Source: Streptomyces sp. WZ-12 (GTDB taxonomy: Bacteria > Actinomycetota > Actinomycetes > Streptomycetales > Streptomycetaceae). From it: a stretch of DNA of 64,000 bases. This document shows positions 18,663-27,203 of the stretch, in pieces; position 1 is the first letter of the stretch, and each line of letters starts with the position of its first letter. Below the pieces are notes generated by a model. That model was given only the letters and a program-made list of their open reading frames with translations, was not told the origin of the DNA and ran no database searches. The position numbers were made by a program, and so were the translations under genes. The stretch is taken from the NCBI RefSeq assembly GCF_028898845.1, contig NZ_CP118575.1:124001-188000 (forward strand), in the 5' to 3' direction.

Positions 18663-19575
18663 AGCCGCTTGTGCGGCGGCCCGCGAGGCGTCCGGTCATC
18701 AGCATGGTCATCGACCACAGCACCATCGCCTCGTGCATCACGGGCAGCGTCTCGTAGTCGCGCACCAGCCGGCGCGAACGCATCAGCCAGCTCAGCGTTC
18801 TCTCCACCACCCACCGCCTGGGCAGAACCACGAACCCCGCACAGTCGTCGCTGCGCTTGACGATCTCAAGTGTGAGCTGGAGTTTCTCGGTCGCCCAGTC
18901 GACCAGACGCCCGGCATAACCGCCGTCCGCCCAGACGAGCTTGAGCGCGAAGTACCAGCTTCGGAGCCGCTGAAGCAGCGGGACAGCGGCGTCACGGTCC
19001 TGCACGCCGGCCGCGGTGACCAGCACCGCCAGCACCAAGCCGAGGCAGTCGACGATCAGATGACGCTTGCGTCCGCCGACTTTCTTCCCGCCGTCCCACC
19101 CGGACGTGGTCCGGGGGATGTTGGCGGCGGCCCGCACCGACTGCGAATCGATGATCGCGGGCCGTCGGATCCGGTGACCGGCCTGCCTTCGCCCGCACGC
19201 GGTCGCGCAACCGGTCGTGGAGCTCGGCCAGCAGGCCCTGGACCTGCCAACGGCGGGCGAAGTCGTGCACCCGCCGGAACGGCGGGAAGTCCACCGGCAG
19301 GTTCGCCCACTTCACACCGTTGTCCACGACGAAGCGGACCGCGTCGATCATGATCCGGTGGCAGTACTTCTCCGGACGTCCGCCCCGACCTCCAGCCACG
19401 CCGGAATCGGCAGCGAAGCCCGCACGACCCGCCACTCGACGTCCGTCATGTCCGAGCCGTAACACGGCGTCCTGATCGGTCCGTCGGCCGCGTTCCCGAA
19501 CCGATGCGCGAGACAATCGCACACCGACACACGGCAGTTGGACTCCCCAGGGGCGATCACGCAAGACTGCGACAA
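18628..19575 (-). pseudogene. IS5-family (IS427-like) transposase with frameshifts
   Basis: Three frames are needed: MTDVEWRVVRASLPIPAWLE, then GRGGRPEKYCHRIMIDAVRF with VKWANLPVDFPPFRRVHDF, then AAANIPRTTSGWDGGKKVGG, GRKRHLIVDCLG, VWADGGYAGRLVDWA and PRRWVVERTLSWLMRSRRL. IS427-type elements normally use at most one frameshift, so this copy is probably dead. It overlaps the 3' end of the convergent coiled-coil pseudogene. Confidence 0.75.
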
Positions 19576-19716
19576 CAGGGCCTCCTGGATGCTCGAGCGT
19601 TCGCAACCCCGAGCTACCGAGAGGCCCTGCTCTTATGCGCCTGCACCACGGCGATCACCCGATCCAGAACACCGTTCCAATGATCAGGCTCCTCGAGCGG
19701 TAAGCGGATGACCTCT

Positions 19717-19741
19717 CAGACCTGCTCGAGCAGGAGGTCTG
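19717..19741. terminator. Hairpin-forming inverted repeat
   Basis: CAGACCT and AGGTCTG flank a CCTGCTCGAGCAGG palindrome, giving a strong hairpin without a T-tract. It lies between the IS5 pseudogene and the small gene at 19807-20022, whose transcript runs towards it, so it could end the cold-shock transcript. Confidence 0.35.
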
Positions 19742-19806
19742 GGGGATCCTGACCGTGAGTTTTCGCTACGGCTATAGCCGACTGTGCCCCTTACTTCCCA
19801 CGCAGG

Positions 19807-20022
19807 TCACTTCGGAGAGTTAACACAGGTCAGCCAACTTCGAGTGATCGTTTTCGCTTCGTCTGCCTGGTCTGGTGTGACGACACCCTCCACGTCTGGA
19901 GGACGCCCCAGGAAATCTTGTACCTGTTCGCGCTCGCCTGCGCTAACAACCCATACGGAGGACGTAGAGGATCCGTCATCGTGCCAGTCCAGCACGCTAA
20001 GAGTATGCCGATCGGTCATCAT
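19807..20022 (-). CDS. Small protein of unknown function downstream of the cold-shock gene
   Basis: 71 aa starting ATGATG at 20022, with GGGAGGAC immediately upstream as a good ribosome-binding site. It sits only 24 nt after the cold-shock gene stop on the same strand, so the two are probably co-transcribed. The sequence is acidic and hydrophilic (SVLDWHDDGSSTSSVWVVSA, then EREQVQDFLGRPPDVEGVV), without signal peptide or recognised motif. I do not recognise the family. Confidence 0.5.
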   Translation of the reverse strand: MMTDRHTLSVLDWHDDGSSTSSVWVVSAGEREQVQDFLGRPPDVEGVVTPDQADEAKTITRSWLTCVNSPK

Positions 20023-20046
20023 GTCCTCCCGGCCTCTTGCATCAGC

Positions 20047-20268
20047 TCACGTCGCGCGGCCAAGGGGGATGGGCGTGACGTTTTCAGCCTGTGGGCCCTT
20101 CGGGCCTTGGACGACATCAAACGACACCGTTTGGTTCTCCTCCAGGGAGCGGAACCCCGAGGCTTTGATCGCCGAGTAGTGAACAAAGACATCGGGGCCA
20201 CCATCTTCCGGTGCGATGAACCCGAATCCCTTCTCGGCGTTGAACCACTTGACTGTCCCTGTAGCCAT
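20047..20268 (-). CDS. Cold-shock domain protein (CspA family)
   Basis: 73 aa from an ATG at 20268 with AGGAGG upstream. It is a single OB-fold cold-shock domain: [20 protein letters not shown] (RNP1 KGFGFI), then [11 protein letters not shown] (RNP2 VFVHYSAI), [20 protein letters not shown] and AENVTP. It binds single-stranded RNA or DNA and acts as an RNA chaperone or anti-terminator. Length and motifs match Streptomyces cold-shock proteins. The upstream frame is open but adds no domain sequence. Confidence 0.93.
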   Translation of the reverse strand: MATGTVKWFNAEKGFGFIAPEDGGPDVFVHYSAIKASGFRSLEENQTVSFDVVQGPKGPQAENVTPIPLGRAT

Positions 20269-20381
20269 GGCCCCTCCTGAGACTGAGGCGGGGTACCGCT
20301 GATTCGACAGCGGAACCAGTATCGGCAGCTTCACCGATGAGTACAACAGAGACGTCTATTCGGTAAAAACGCCACCACTGC

Positions 20382-20700
20382 CTACACTCTAACGCTCATG
20401 TCCTTGATGGGCCAGGCGCCGCCATCACCAGCACCAAGCCGTCCAAGCCCACCACCGATGGAACAACGGCACCGTAGAAGCAACAACATGACCTCACGAC
20501 GAAGATCACGACTTACAGCTGCCGTGTCGGAGGTGGTGAACTTCCACTGGAACGGCTGTGCGTGGCGCTGCACCCGGGTTCCCAGCTCTTCATCCGGGCG
20601 AAGGCGTGCTCCACAATCCCGTGTCCACCTGCGTGGAGCCGATCAGACCCCTCTCTGTCAAAGTAGGTCAAGCCAGGCATACTGGATGATTCATTGAGTC
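20382..20700 (-). mobile_element. Fused ends of several IS elements
   Basis: GACACGGCAGCTGTAAGTCG (read on the minus strand at 20526 downwards) is the same terminus that begins the IS701 remnant at 59153. Beside it, RHAQPFQWKFTTSD looks like the C-terminus of an IS630 transposase, and further out IVEHAFARMKSW resembles the C-terminus of an IS5-type transposase. None is complete. Confidence 0.5.
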
Positions 20701-20718
20701 GAGGGTGGAGAGGGAGTA

Positions 20719-20943
20719 GTGCCCCAGGTGGCCAGCACCAACGACCACGGGACTCCTGATCCGCAGGTTGTGGAGCAGGCGGACGCCACCCCGGACAGCA
20801 GCACCTACTACACGTCGCATCGTTGTAGCGGTTGTGACACGGAGGTTCACGGGCTCCACGGCTGGTGGACGTGCGCGACGTGCGGGACATGCTCCCCCGT
20901 ACTCTCCGCCGCCTGGTGGGTGGGCGGCCGACCCGGACTATGA
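20719..20943 (+). CDS. Putative small zinc-ribbon protein
   Basis: 74 aa from a GTG at 20719 after GAGGGAG. A central segment SHRCSGCDTEVHGLHGWWTC continuing ATCGTCSP carries two CxxC pairs, suggesting a zinc ribbon. There is no other motif and no conserved context: IS debris lies on the left and IS3 element B on the right. It may be real or a remnant. Confidence 0.35.
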   Translation: MPQVASTNDHGTPDPQVVEQADATPDSSTYYTSHRCSGCDTEVHGLHGWWTCATCGTCSPVLSAAWWVGGRPGL

Positions 20944-21052
20944 CGCCTGGTCGTGACCTGTGATTCTGAGGTTCGTAGTTGGTGTGGTGAGGGCTGCTTG
21001 AGCTGGGGTGTTGGGGACTCTCTGATAAGTAGTTCGGCGCTTGCGGGAGGTT

Positions 21053-22343
21053 TGAGGTGCCTCGAGGTTTCCGGACAGGCGTCCAATAGGATCGCCTGGA
21101 ACAGGGAACGAGGAACAAGCAGTGGCACCGAGAAAGTACTCCCCGGAGTTCCGTGAGGAAGCCGTCCGGATTGCCTTGAGTTCGAGCAAGACGGTCACCG
21201 AGGTCGGCCGGGAACTCGAGATGAATCCGGAGACGCTCCGTGGCTGGATGAAGAAGCACCAGAAGCGGAATGAGTTGCCCGCCGATGCCGGCCTGCCCGT
21301 CAGTGAGCGTGCGCGACTGAAAGAGCTGGAACGGCGCAACCACGAGCTCGAGATGGAGAACGCCTTCCTGACAAAAAGCCGCAGCGTACTTCGCGAAGGA
21401 TCCCCGGTAGCGAGCAAGTACGAGTTCATCGATGAGATGCGACTTGATACGGCGGAGTACGTCTACAGCGTCGAGTTCATGTGCAGCAGACTCGGCGTTT
21501 GCAGATCCGGCTACTACGAATGGCGCGACCGTCCAGAATCCGCAACAGCCAAGCGGCGCGAGGAACTGAAAATGCTCATCAAGAAGGCATTCGAGGAATC
21601 CGACAGCACCTATGGCTACCGGCGCGTCCACGCCCAGCTGGCCCGCTGGGGCCGCGCCGTCGGCCCGGAGCTGGTCCGCCGCCTCATGCGCGAGATGGGC
21701 CTGGAACCCTGCCAGCCGAGGCCGAATCGTTTCGGCCTCACCCAAGCCACGGCCAGCCTGGTGCCAGACCTTGTCGGCCGCGACTTCACCGCCGACACAC
21801 CCGGCGAAAAACTTGTCGGCGACATCACCTACATACCGACGACAGAGGGCTGGCTTTATCTCGCGACCATTATCGACTGCTGCAGCAAGGAAGTTATCGG
21901 CTACGCAATGGATGACCACTACCGGACGCCGCTCATCGTCCGGGCTATCCGTAACGCGGCACGAAACCGCAAGCTCACCAAGGGCGCGATATTTCATAGC
22001 GATCGCGGCAGCAACTCCATGTCCACCGAGTTCGCAGATGTCCTCAAGAAGCTTCAACTCCGAAAGTCCGCCGGGCGCACGGGGATCTGTTTCGACAACG
22101 CGATGGCCGAATCATTCTTCGGAGTCCTCAAGAACGAACGCGTATCGCGCGTCACGTACTTGACCCGCGAGGCCGCACGACAGGACATCACTCGATACAT
22201 AGAATTCTGGTACAATCGCAAGCGCCTTCACTCGGCAGTGGGGTACCACCCTCCCCGCGAAGTCCACGCCGAGCACCAGAAGCTGCGAATAGCCGCGTGA
22301 AATAGACCGCCAGACGACTGTCCGGAAAACGCGAGGCCCCTCA
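21053..22343 (+). mobile_element. IS3-family element 'B', copy 2, full length (1291 bp)
   Basis: Both ends are present: TGAGGTGCCTCGAGGTTTCC at 21053 and, read inward from 22343, TGAGGGGCCTCGCGTTTTCC, about 26-bp imperfect inverted repeats ending CGGACAG. No 3-4 bp target duplication is seen, and the right flank is the cut end of another element, so the copy has taken part in a rearrangement. Confidence 0.9.
21122..22300 (+). CDS. IS3-family transposase, orfA and orfB in one continuous frame
   Basis: 392 aa from a GTG at 21122. The N-terminal HTH and leucine-zipper part (TVTEVGRELEMNPETLRGW, then coiled ERRNHELEMENAFL) joins directly to the catalytic part. DDE residues lie in VGDITYIPTTEGW (Asp), IFHSDRGSNSM (Asp) and NAMAESFFGVLKNE (Glu), and the C-terminus WYNRKRLHSAVGYHPPREV is intact. 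At the orfA/orfB boundary this copy reads CTGACAAAAAGCC where copies 3 and 4 read CTGAAAAAAGCC. The extra base removes the need for programmed -1 frameshifting, so the fused transposase would be made constitutively. Confidence 0.9.
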   Translation: MAPRKYSPEFREEAVRIALSSSKTVTEVGRELEMNPETLRGWMKKHQKRNELPADAGLPVSERARLKELERRNHELEMENAFLTKSRSVLREGSPVASKYEFIDEMRLDTAEYVYSVEFMCSRLGVCRSGYYEWRDRPESATAKRREELKMLIKKAFEESDSTYGYRRVHAQLARWGRAVGPELVRRLMREMGLEPCQPRPNRFGLTQATASLVPDLVGRDFTADTPGEKLVGDITYIPTTEGWLYLATIIDCCSKEVIGYAMDDHYRTPLIVRAIRNAARNRKLTKGAIFHSDRGSNSMSTEFADVLKKLQLRKSAGRTGICFDNAMAESFFGVLKNERVSRVTYLTREAARQDITRYIEFWYNRKRLHSAVGYHPPREVHAEHQKLRIAA

Positions 22344-22740
22344 CGTTCGAGACTGGGTCTCAAAAAACAAGCACAGAGCTCGACTATCTGGCGACGGAAC
22401 TCCGGCGGGTAGGCCGGACGCGTCCTCGGCACGATGAAGTCCTCCTTGCGGGACCCAATGCCCCAAAGCGGAAGGTTGTCCATCAAACCGGGGCAACATC
22501 ACCGCTCCGTCGGAGCGGCCCAGAGATTCCTCGCTCCCTTCTCCCGGATCTCCTCACACTTCCGACCCCGGCGGCTCCTGCTCACAGCCAGTGACTATCG
22601 CACCGAGATGACCGAACGCTTCACCGTCTGGAAGACCACCACCACCATGGCTATCACCGGCTGACCAAGGTGCCCGGCACCAGCACAACCACACCCCCCA
22701 ACTCACCACCCACACCAGCAACTTGACAGCATCCCTTCGG
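22341..22740. mobile_element. Composite of three IS termini
   Basis: 22341-22373 (cacgttcgagactgggtctc and the A-run) duplicates the outer end of the transposon at 28494-29403. Next, on the minus strand, RTRPAYPPEFRRQIVELC is the start of a different IS3 orfA (about 22380-22440). Then 22550-22664 encodes SHFRPRRLLLTASDYRTEMT, the C-terminus of an IS6 transposase, followed by an IS6-like terminus near 22715-22737. All are fragments. Confidence 0.6.
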
Positions 22741-22783
22741 AAATCCTCAGCTGCCTTGAGTGCTCTTCGCGGAAGGTGACAAT

Positions 22784-23685
22784 GAGCCTTTGCCAACCTG
22801 CTGGGCTTGATGGGGTGTTGGGGTGGGGCCCAGGTGCGTGACATGACGAAGCTCCTGGTAGACGAGTTCACGACCAAGATCGCTCGTCTGCTCCAGGAGC
22901 TTCGCGTGCTTGTCTACCCGTCCGCGCTCGACCTGTCCACTTCCCACCTGCGGTTTCTGACGGCTCAACTGGCTGCACACCGGGCCGGGCGGGGTACGCG
23001 CTGGCGCCGGCTGCCCGCTGGCCGACAGGCCCTGCTGGTGTTGGCGCACCTGCGCTGTGGGCACACGTATGCGCAGCTCGCAGCCGGGTTCAAGGTTGGT
23101 CTCAGCACCGTCTACCGATATGTCGCCGAAGCCGTGGAACTGCTGGCCGCCCTGGCGCCGGAGCTCGCGGCGGCGGTGAAGGCGGCACAGGGCAAGGCGT
23201 TCGTCATCTTGGACGGGACCCTGCTGCCGATCGACCGGATCGCCGCCGACCGACCCTTCTATTCGGGCAAGCATCGCAAGCACGGGATGAACGTGCAGGT
23301 CCTCACCGACCCGCACGGCCGACTGTTGTGGGCATCGCCCGCCCTGCCCGGCGCCGTCCACGACATCAAGGCCGCCCGCACTCACGGCATCATCAACGCC
23401 CTGTCTGATGCCGACCTGGCCTGCTGGGCGGACAAGGGATACCAGGGCGCCGGCGGGAGTGTCCGGGTGCCCTTCCGCGGCCGGCACAACAACCTCTCCG
23501 CAGGTCAGCAAGCTGTTAACGTCGCACATGCGCGCATTCGGGCTCTCGGAGAGCAGGCGATGGCCACGCTCAAAACGTGGCGCCTCCTGCGCAAACTCCG
23601 CTGCAGCACCACCCGCATCACCGGCGTCGTTCAAGCAGTGCTGACGCTTCACCTGAACTGCTCAAAGTGAGGTTGGCAAAGGCTC
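22784..23685 (+). mobile_element. IS5-family element 'E', copy 1 (902 bp, intact)
   Basis: The terminal repeats GAGCCTTTGCCAACCT and AGGTTGGCAAAGGCTC are flanked by the direct repeat AAT. Two other copies of the same length lie at 45881 and 57326. The 3-bp ANT target agrees with IS5-group elements of the ISL2 type. Confidence 0.92.
22807..23670 (+). CDS. IS5-family DDE transposase (element E, copy 1)
   Basis: 287 aa counted from the TTG at 22807; an ATG at about 22843 (MTKLLVDEF) is an equally likely start. An N-terminal HTH (RQALLVLAHLRCGHTYAQLA, STVYRYVAEAVELL) is followed by a DDE_Tnp_4-type core: FVILDGTLLPID (Asp), CWADKGYQGAGG (Asp) and RIRALGEQAMATLKTW (Glu). The C-terminus ends LTLHLNCSK just inside the terminal repeat. 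The frame is intact, so the element is potentially active. Confidence 0.9.
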   Translation: MMGCWGGAQVRDMTKLLVDEFTTKIARLLQELRVLVYPSALDLSTSHLRFLTAQLAAHRAGRGTRWRRLPAGRQALLVLAHLRCGHTYAQLAAGFKVGLSTVYRYVAEAVELLAALAPELAAAVKAAQGKAFVILDGTLLPIDRIAADRPFYSGKHRKHGMNVQVLTDPHGRLLWASPALPGAVHDIKAARTHGIINALSDADLACWADKGYQGAGGSVRVPFRGRHNNLSAGQQAVNVAHARIRALGEQAMATLKTWRLLRKLRCSTTRITGVVQAVLTLHLNCSK

Positions 23686-23976
23686 AATGCCTGATAGCCT
23701 GCCGAACCGAGAAGCTCGGTTGACGTCGACGGGTTCTTGTCACACCATGAAAAGACAATCGTTAGGCATGCCGAGATATCAATCCCCTGCGAACGGCGTC
23801 TGACACGGAAATAGGGTGAACCGTGCCGCGGAGTCGCCTCGGTCTGACAGGCACTGATGGGCTTGTGGGCTATGCGGCTGCGTAGAGCACGCTATGTGGT
23901 GTCTTTCGCGGTGTGATGACGTTCGTACTCGGCTGGGCTGAGCTGCTCGTTTCGCCGAGTGGCGGCGTCGGGGGTT

Positions 23977-24043
23977 GTGCTGATCTTTGACGGCGCGTTT
24001 GATGATCTGGCCTTGTTCGGCATACCGTGTGTATGGGGATTCT
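23977..24043 (-). repeat. Solo IS630 terminus (inverted copy)
   Basis: This is the reverse complement of the outer 67 bp of the IS630 remnant at 15488-15554 (GATCTTTGACGGCGCGTTTG start). It is joined at 24045 to CGGGTTGACCCGCGATTGATG, a motif that recurs at 30192-30214. Confidence 0.6.
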
Positions 24044-24144
24044 TACGGGTTGACCCGCGATTGATGATCTTGGTCACGTGTGGGGACATGGGGAGGGTCA
24101 CGGGAGTTGTCCTGAGTGTGATGATCCGCCAGGCCCGTGTAGCT

Positions 24145-24719
24145 ATGTCCCATCCCGCCTTCCGTGGTGTTCCGGAGCAGTTCCTGGGTGAGTTGGTGGC
24201 CGAGCTCGCGCCGCGCTGGGAGGCGCGGTGCGAGTCCGAGCGGCACGGCCGTCGCCAGGGGGCTCGGAAGCGGTAGGCGGGGGCCGGGTCGAAGTGCGAG
24301 TTCGTGTTCCTCGACCGGCTGCTGGTGACGCTGGTGCACCTGCGGACCGGGCTCACCCACCAGGCTCTGGGGGTGATCTACGAGGTGGGCTCGTCCACCA
24401 TCGGCCGGGCGGTGAGGGAGATCCGCCCGCTGCTCGCCGAGCGGGGGTTCGCCGTCCCCGAACGGCCCGGCCTGCGGCTGCGTACGCTCGAGGACGTGTT
24501 CGCCTATGCCGAAGCGGAGAACGTGACGCTGCGGATCGACGGGATGGAAACCCAGGTGAGGCGCCCCAAAGCGGGCAGGCCCGGACGGCGCGCGTTCGTG
24601 TCGGGCAAGCGGAAACAGAACACGATCAAGACCACCACGATCAGCGACGAGGCGGGCCGCACCCTGTGGTCCGGGGCCGAACGCCCTGGCAGAATGCATG
24701 AAGCAGGAGGGATGTACTG
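24145..24719 (+). pseudogene. IS5-family transposase with in-frame stop, 3' truncated
   Basis: From ATG 24145: SHPAFRGVPEQFLGELVAEL, then a TAG at 24274-24276 in the same frame, then FLDRLLVTLVHLRTGLTHQA, STIGRAVREIRPLL, VTLRIDGMETQVRRPKAGRP (first Asp) and KRKQNTIKTTTISDEAGRTL. The C-terminal catalytic half is missing where the ISL3 element begins at 24720. The nonsense codon and truncation make it inactive. Confidence 0.75.
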
Positions 24720-26341
24720 GGCTCTGTTCCGTAGTTGGTGGTGACGAAGGGTGATGTGTGTCGTTGACATCTCATGCGGGATGTCAACGAGCTTGTGGCT
24801 GTGGTGTTTTCGGGGTTGTCAGCGCTGGTCATCGAGGATGTTGCGGGCGACGGCGAGGCGGTCCGGGTCACCGCCCGGACCCGGGATGTTCCGGTGCCCT
24901 GCCCGGTGTGCGGGGTGCCGACGGCGAAGGTGCACGGGTACCACCACCGGACGGTGGCGGATGTGCCGGTGGATGGCCGCCGGGTCGTGGTCCGGGTCCG
25001 GCGTCTGGTCTGCCCTGTCCTGGGCTGCCGGCGGCAGACCTTCCGCGAACAGATACCGGGGCTGCTGGAACGCCATCAACGCCGCACCACGCGTCTGACC
25101 GGCCAGATCTCCAAGGTGGTCAAGGAGTTATGCGGCCGGGCGGCAGCCCGGCTCACCCGGTGGCTGGCCACACCGGTCTCGTATGCCACCGCCCTGCGCC
25201 TGCTGCGACGCATCCCCGCGCCGCAGGTCCGCGTTCCACGGGTGATCGGGGTCGACGACTTCGCCCTGCGCCGCCGGCACCGCTATGCCACGATCGTCAT
25301 CGACGCCGAGACCGGCCAGCGCGTCGAGGTTCTCCCCGACCGCGAGGCCGCCACTTTGGAGACCTGGCTGCGCGGGAAGAGGGGAATCGAGGTCGTGTGC
25401 CGGGACGGATCGGTCACCTACGCCGAGGCGATCCGGCGGGCACTGCCGGACGCGGTGCAGGTCAGCGACCGCTGGCACCTGTTCCGCAACGTGTGCGACA
25501 AGGTCCTGGCCGAGGTCCGCGCCCATGCTCCCTGCTGGGCCACCGTCAACCCGCCCCGCCCCGGCGGGGTCCGTGAGCAGACCACCCGCGAGCGCTGGCA
25601 CAAAATCCACGGCCTCCTCAGCCAGGGCGTCGGCCTGCTCGACTGCTCCCGCCGTCTGGGACTGGCCCTGAACACCGTCAAACGCTACGCCCGCATCCCC
25701 GAGCCGACGGCCTTGCGCATCGCTCCCCAGTACCGGCCCACCCTGGTCGACCCCTACCGCGACCATCTGCGCGCCCGCCGCGCGGCCGATCCCGCAGTCC
25801 CTGTCACCCACCTGCTGCGGGAGATACGGGAGTTGGGCTACACCGGCAGCGCCAACCTGCTGGTCCGCTACCTCAACCACGGCCGCGCCGAAGGCGACCG
25901 CCCGGTCACCACCCCGCGACGCGCCACCCGACTCCTGCTCACCCGCCCTGAACACCTGCGCACCAAGGAGACCACCCTCCTGGAAGCTCTCACCGCTGCT
26001 TGTCCTGAGATGACCGAACTCGCCCGGCTCGTCCGCGAGTTCGCCGAGCTGCTGGCCCCGGCCGCGGGCAACGACGCCCGGCTCACCGAATGGATCACCG
26101 CAGTCCGGGCCGCCGACCTGCCCCACCTGCAGACCTTCTGCAACGGCCTTGAACTCGACCGCGCCGCCGTGGACGCCGGCCTCACCCTGCCCTACCACAA
26201 CGGACGCACCGAGGGCGTCAACACCCGCACCAAGAGGATCATGAGGCAGATGCACGGACGAGCAGGCTTCGCCCTCCTCCGCCACCGCATCCTCCTCCCA
26301 TAAGCAGAACCCAGCGTCACCACCGACTACGGAACAGAGCC
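24720..26341 (+). mobile_element. ISL3-family element, full length (1622 bp)
   Basis: The terminal repeats are GGCTCTGTTCCGTAGTTGGT at the left and its near-perfect inverse (ending GGAACAGAGCC) at the right. The expected 8-bp target duplication is absent (left flank atgtactg, right flank ggtctgtg). Both flanks are broken transposases of unrelated families, so flanking DNA was probably deleted after insertion. Confidence 0.9.
24774..26303 (+). CDS. ISL3-family transposase
   Basis: 509 aa from ATG 24774. It has an N-terminal zinc-finger/HTH region (PVPCPVCGVPTAKVHGYHHR, RRLVCPVLGCRRQTFREQ) and a catalytic DDE_Tnp_ISL3 domain: VIGVDDFALRRRHRYATIVI (first Asp), VCRDGSVTYAEAIRRALPDA with VQVSDRWHLFRNV (second Asp), and near the end LPYHNGRTEGVNTRTKRIMR (Glu), followed by QMHGRAGFALLRHRILL. 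The length matches the family and no frame defect is seen, so this is one of the few likely functional transposases here. Confidence 0.92.
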   Translation: MRDVNELVAVVFSGLSALVIEDVAGDGEAVRVTARTRDVPVPCPVCGVPTAKVHGYHHRTVADVPVDGRRVVVRVRRLVCPVLGCRRQTFREQIPGLLERHQRRTTRLTGQISKVVKELCGRAAARLTRWLATPVSYATALRLLRRIPAPQVRVPRVIGVDDFALRRRHRYATIVIDAETGQRVEVLPDREAATLETWLRGKRGIEVVCRDGSVTYAEAIRRALPDAVQVSDRWHLFRNVCDKVLAEVRAHAPCWATVNPPRPGGVREQTTRERWHKIHGLLSQGVGLLDCSRRLGLALNTVKRYARIPEPTALRIAPQYRPTLVDPYRDHLRARRAADPAVPVTHLLREIRELGYTGSANLLVRYLNHGRAEGDRPVTTPRRATRLLLTRPEHLRTKETTLLEALTAACPEMTELARLVREFAELLAPAAGNDARLTEWITAVRAADLPHLQTFCNGLELDRAAVDAGLTLPYHNGRTEGVNTRTKRIMRQMHGRAGFALLRHRILLP

Positions 26342-26411
26342 GGTCTGTGTGTGATGGGTGTTGTGCTCTGTGGTCCTGGTTCCTGCCGTGGTTACTTTCG
26401 GTTGATGTTGG

Positions 26412-27203
26412 TCAGAGCGGGAGTCGGTCGCCGAACCGGATCTTGAACTGGTTCATGGCGCGGGTCCAGCCGAGGGTCCCGGTGCCGCGGACACGGCCTT
26501 GGGGAACGTGACCGTTGCCGTCGATGTGCCGGCCCTCGATGGTGCGGATGCCGAGGTAGAGCATTTTCATGGCGGCGTCGTCGGAGGGGAAGTGCCCGCT
26601 GGTCTTGGCGAGTTTGCGCAGGTTGCGGTTCATCGACTCGATCGCGTTGGTCGTGTAGATGACGCGGCGGATGTCGGGGTCGAAGTCGAGGAACGGGATG
26701 AACTGGGCCCAGGCGTTCTCGGACACACTGATCGTGCCGGGGTATTGCCGTCCGAAGTCCTCGCGGACAGCTTCGAGGGCGGTGGTCTCGTCGACTGCGG
26801 TGTAGACCGGCTTCAGCGCCGCGGCGACCTTCTTGCGGTCGGTGGAGTTGACGTATTTCAGTGCGGACCTGATCAGGTGGACGACACAGGTCTGGGTGAT
26901 CGCTTGGGGCCAGACGGCCTCGATGGCCTCGGGCAGGCCCTTGAGCCCGTCGCAACAGTCGATGAGGGCATCGGCCAGGCCGCGGTGCTTGAGCTGGGTC
27001 AGGACGTGGAGCCAGAATTTCCCGCCTTCGTTGTCCTGGAGCCAGATGCCCAGCACATTCTTGACGCCGTCGACATCGACGCCGATGACCAGGTGGGCGG
27101 CCTTGTTGACGACGTGTCCGTTGTCACGGACCTTGCTGCGGATGGCGTCGATGTAGAGGATCGAATAGCACTCGTCCAGGGGACGGTTCTGCCAGCTGGT
27201 TAC
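26412..27203 (-). pseudogene. IS256-family transposase, 5' truncated
   Basis: The frame is open from the junction with IS3 B copy 3 (27203) to a stop at 26412. It reads SILYIDAIRSKVRDNGHVVN (first Asp), AHLVIGVDVDGVKNVLGIWL, LIDCCDGLKGLPEAIEAVWP (second Asp), QTCVVHLIRSALKYV, and YTTNAIESMNRNLRKLAKTS (Glu) with LGIRTIEGRHIDGNG. The N-terminal DNA-binding half is missing. Confidence 0.88.

Noticed and set aside
20513..22057. 514-codon minus-strand open frame, and similar ones opposite other IS3 B copies
   Set aside because: Antisense of the IS3 element B transposase; the same frame recurs at every copy, so it only reflects codon bias.
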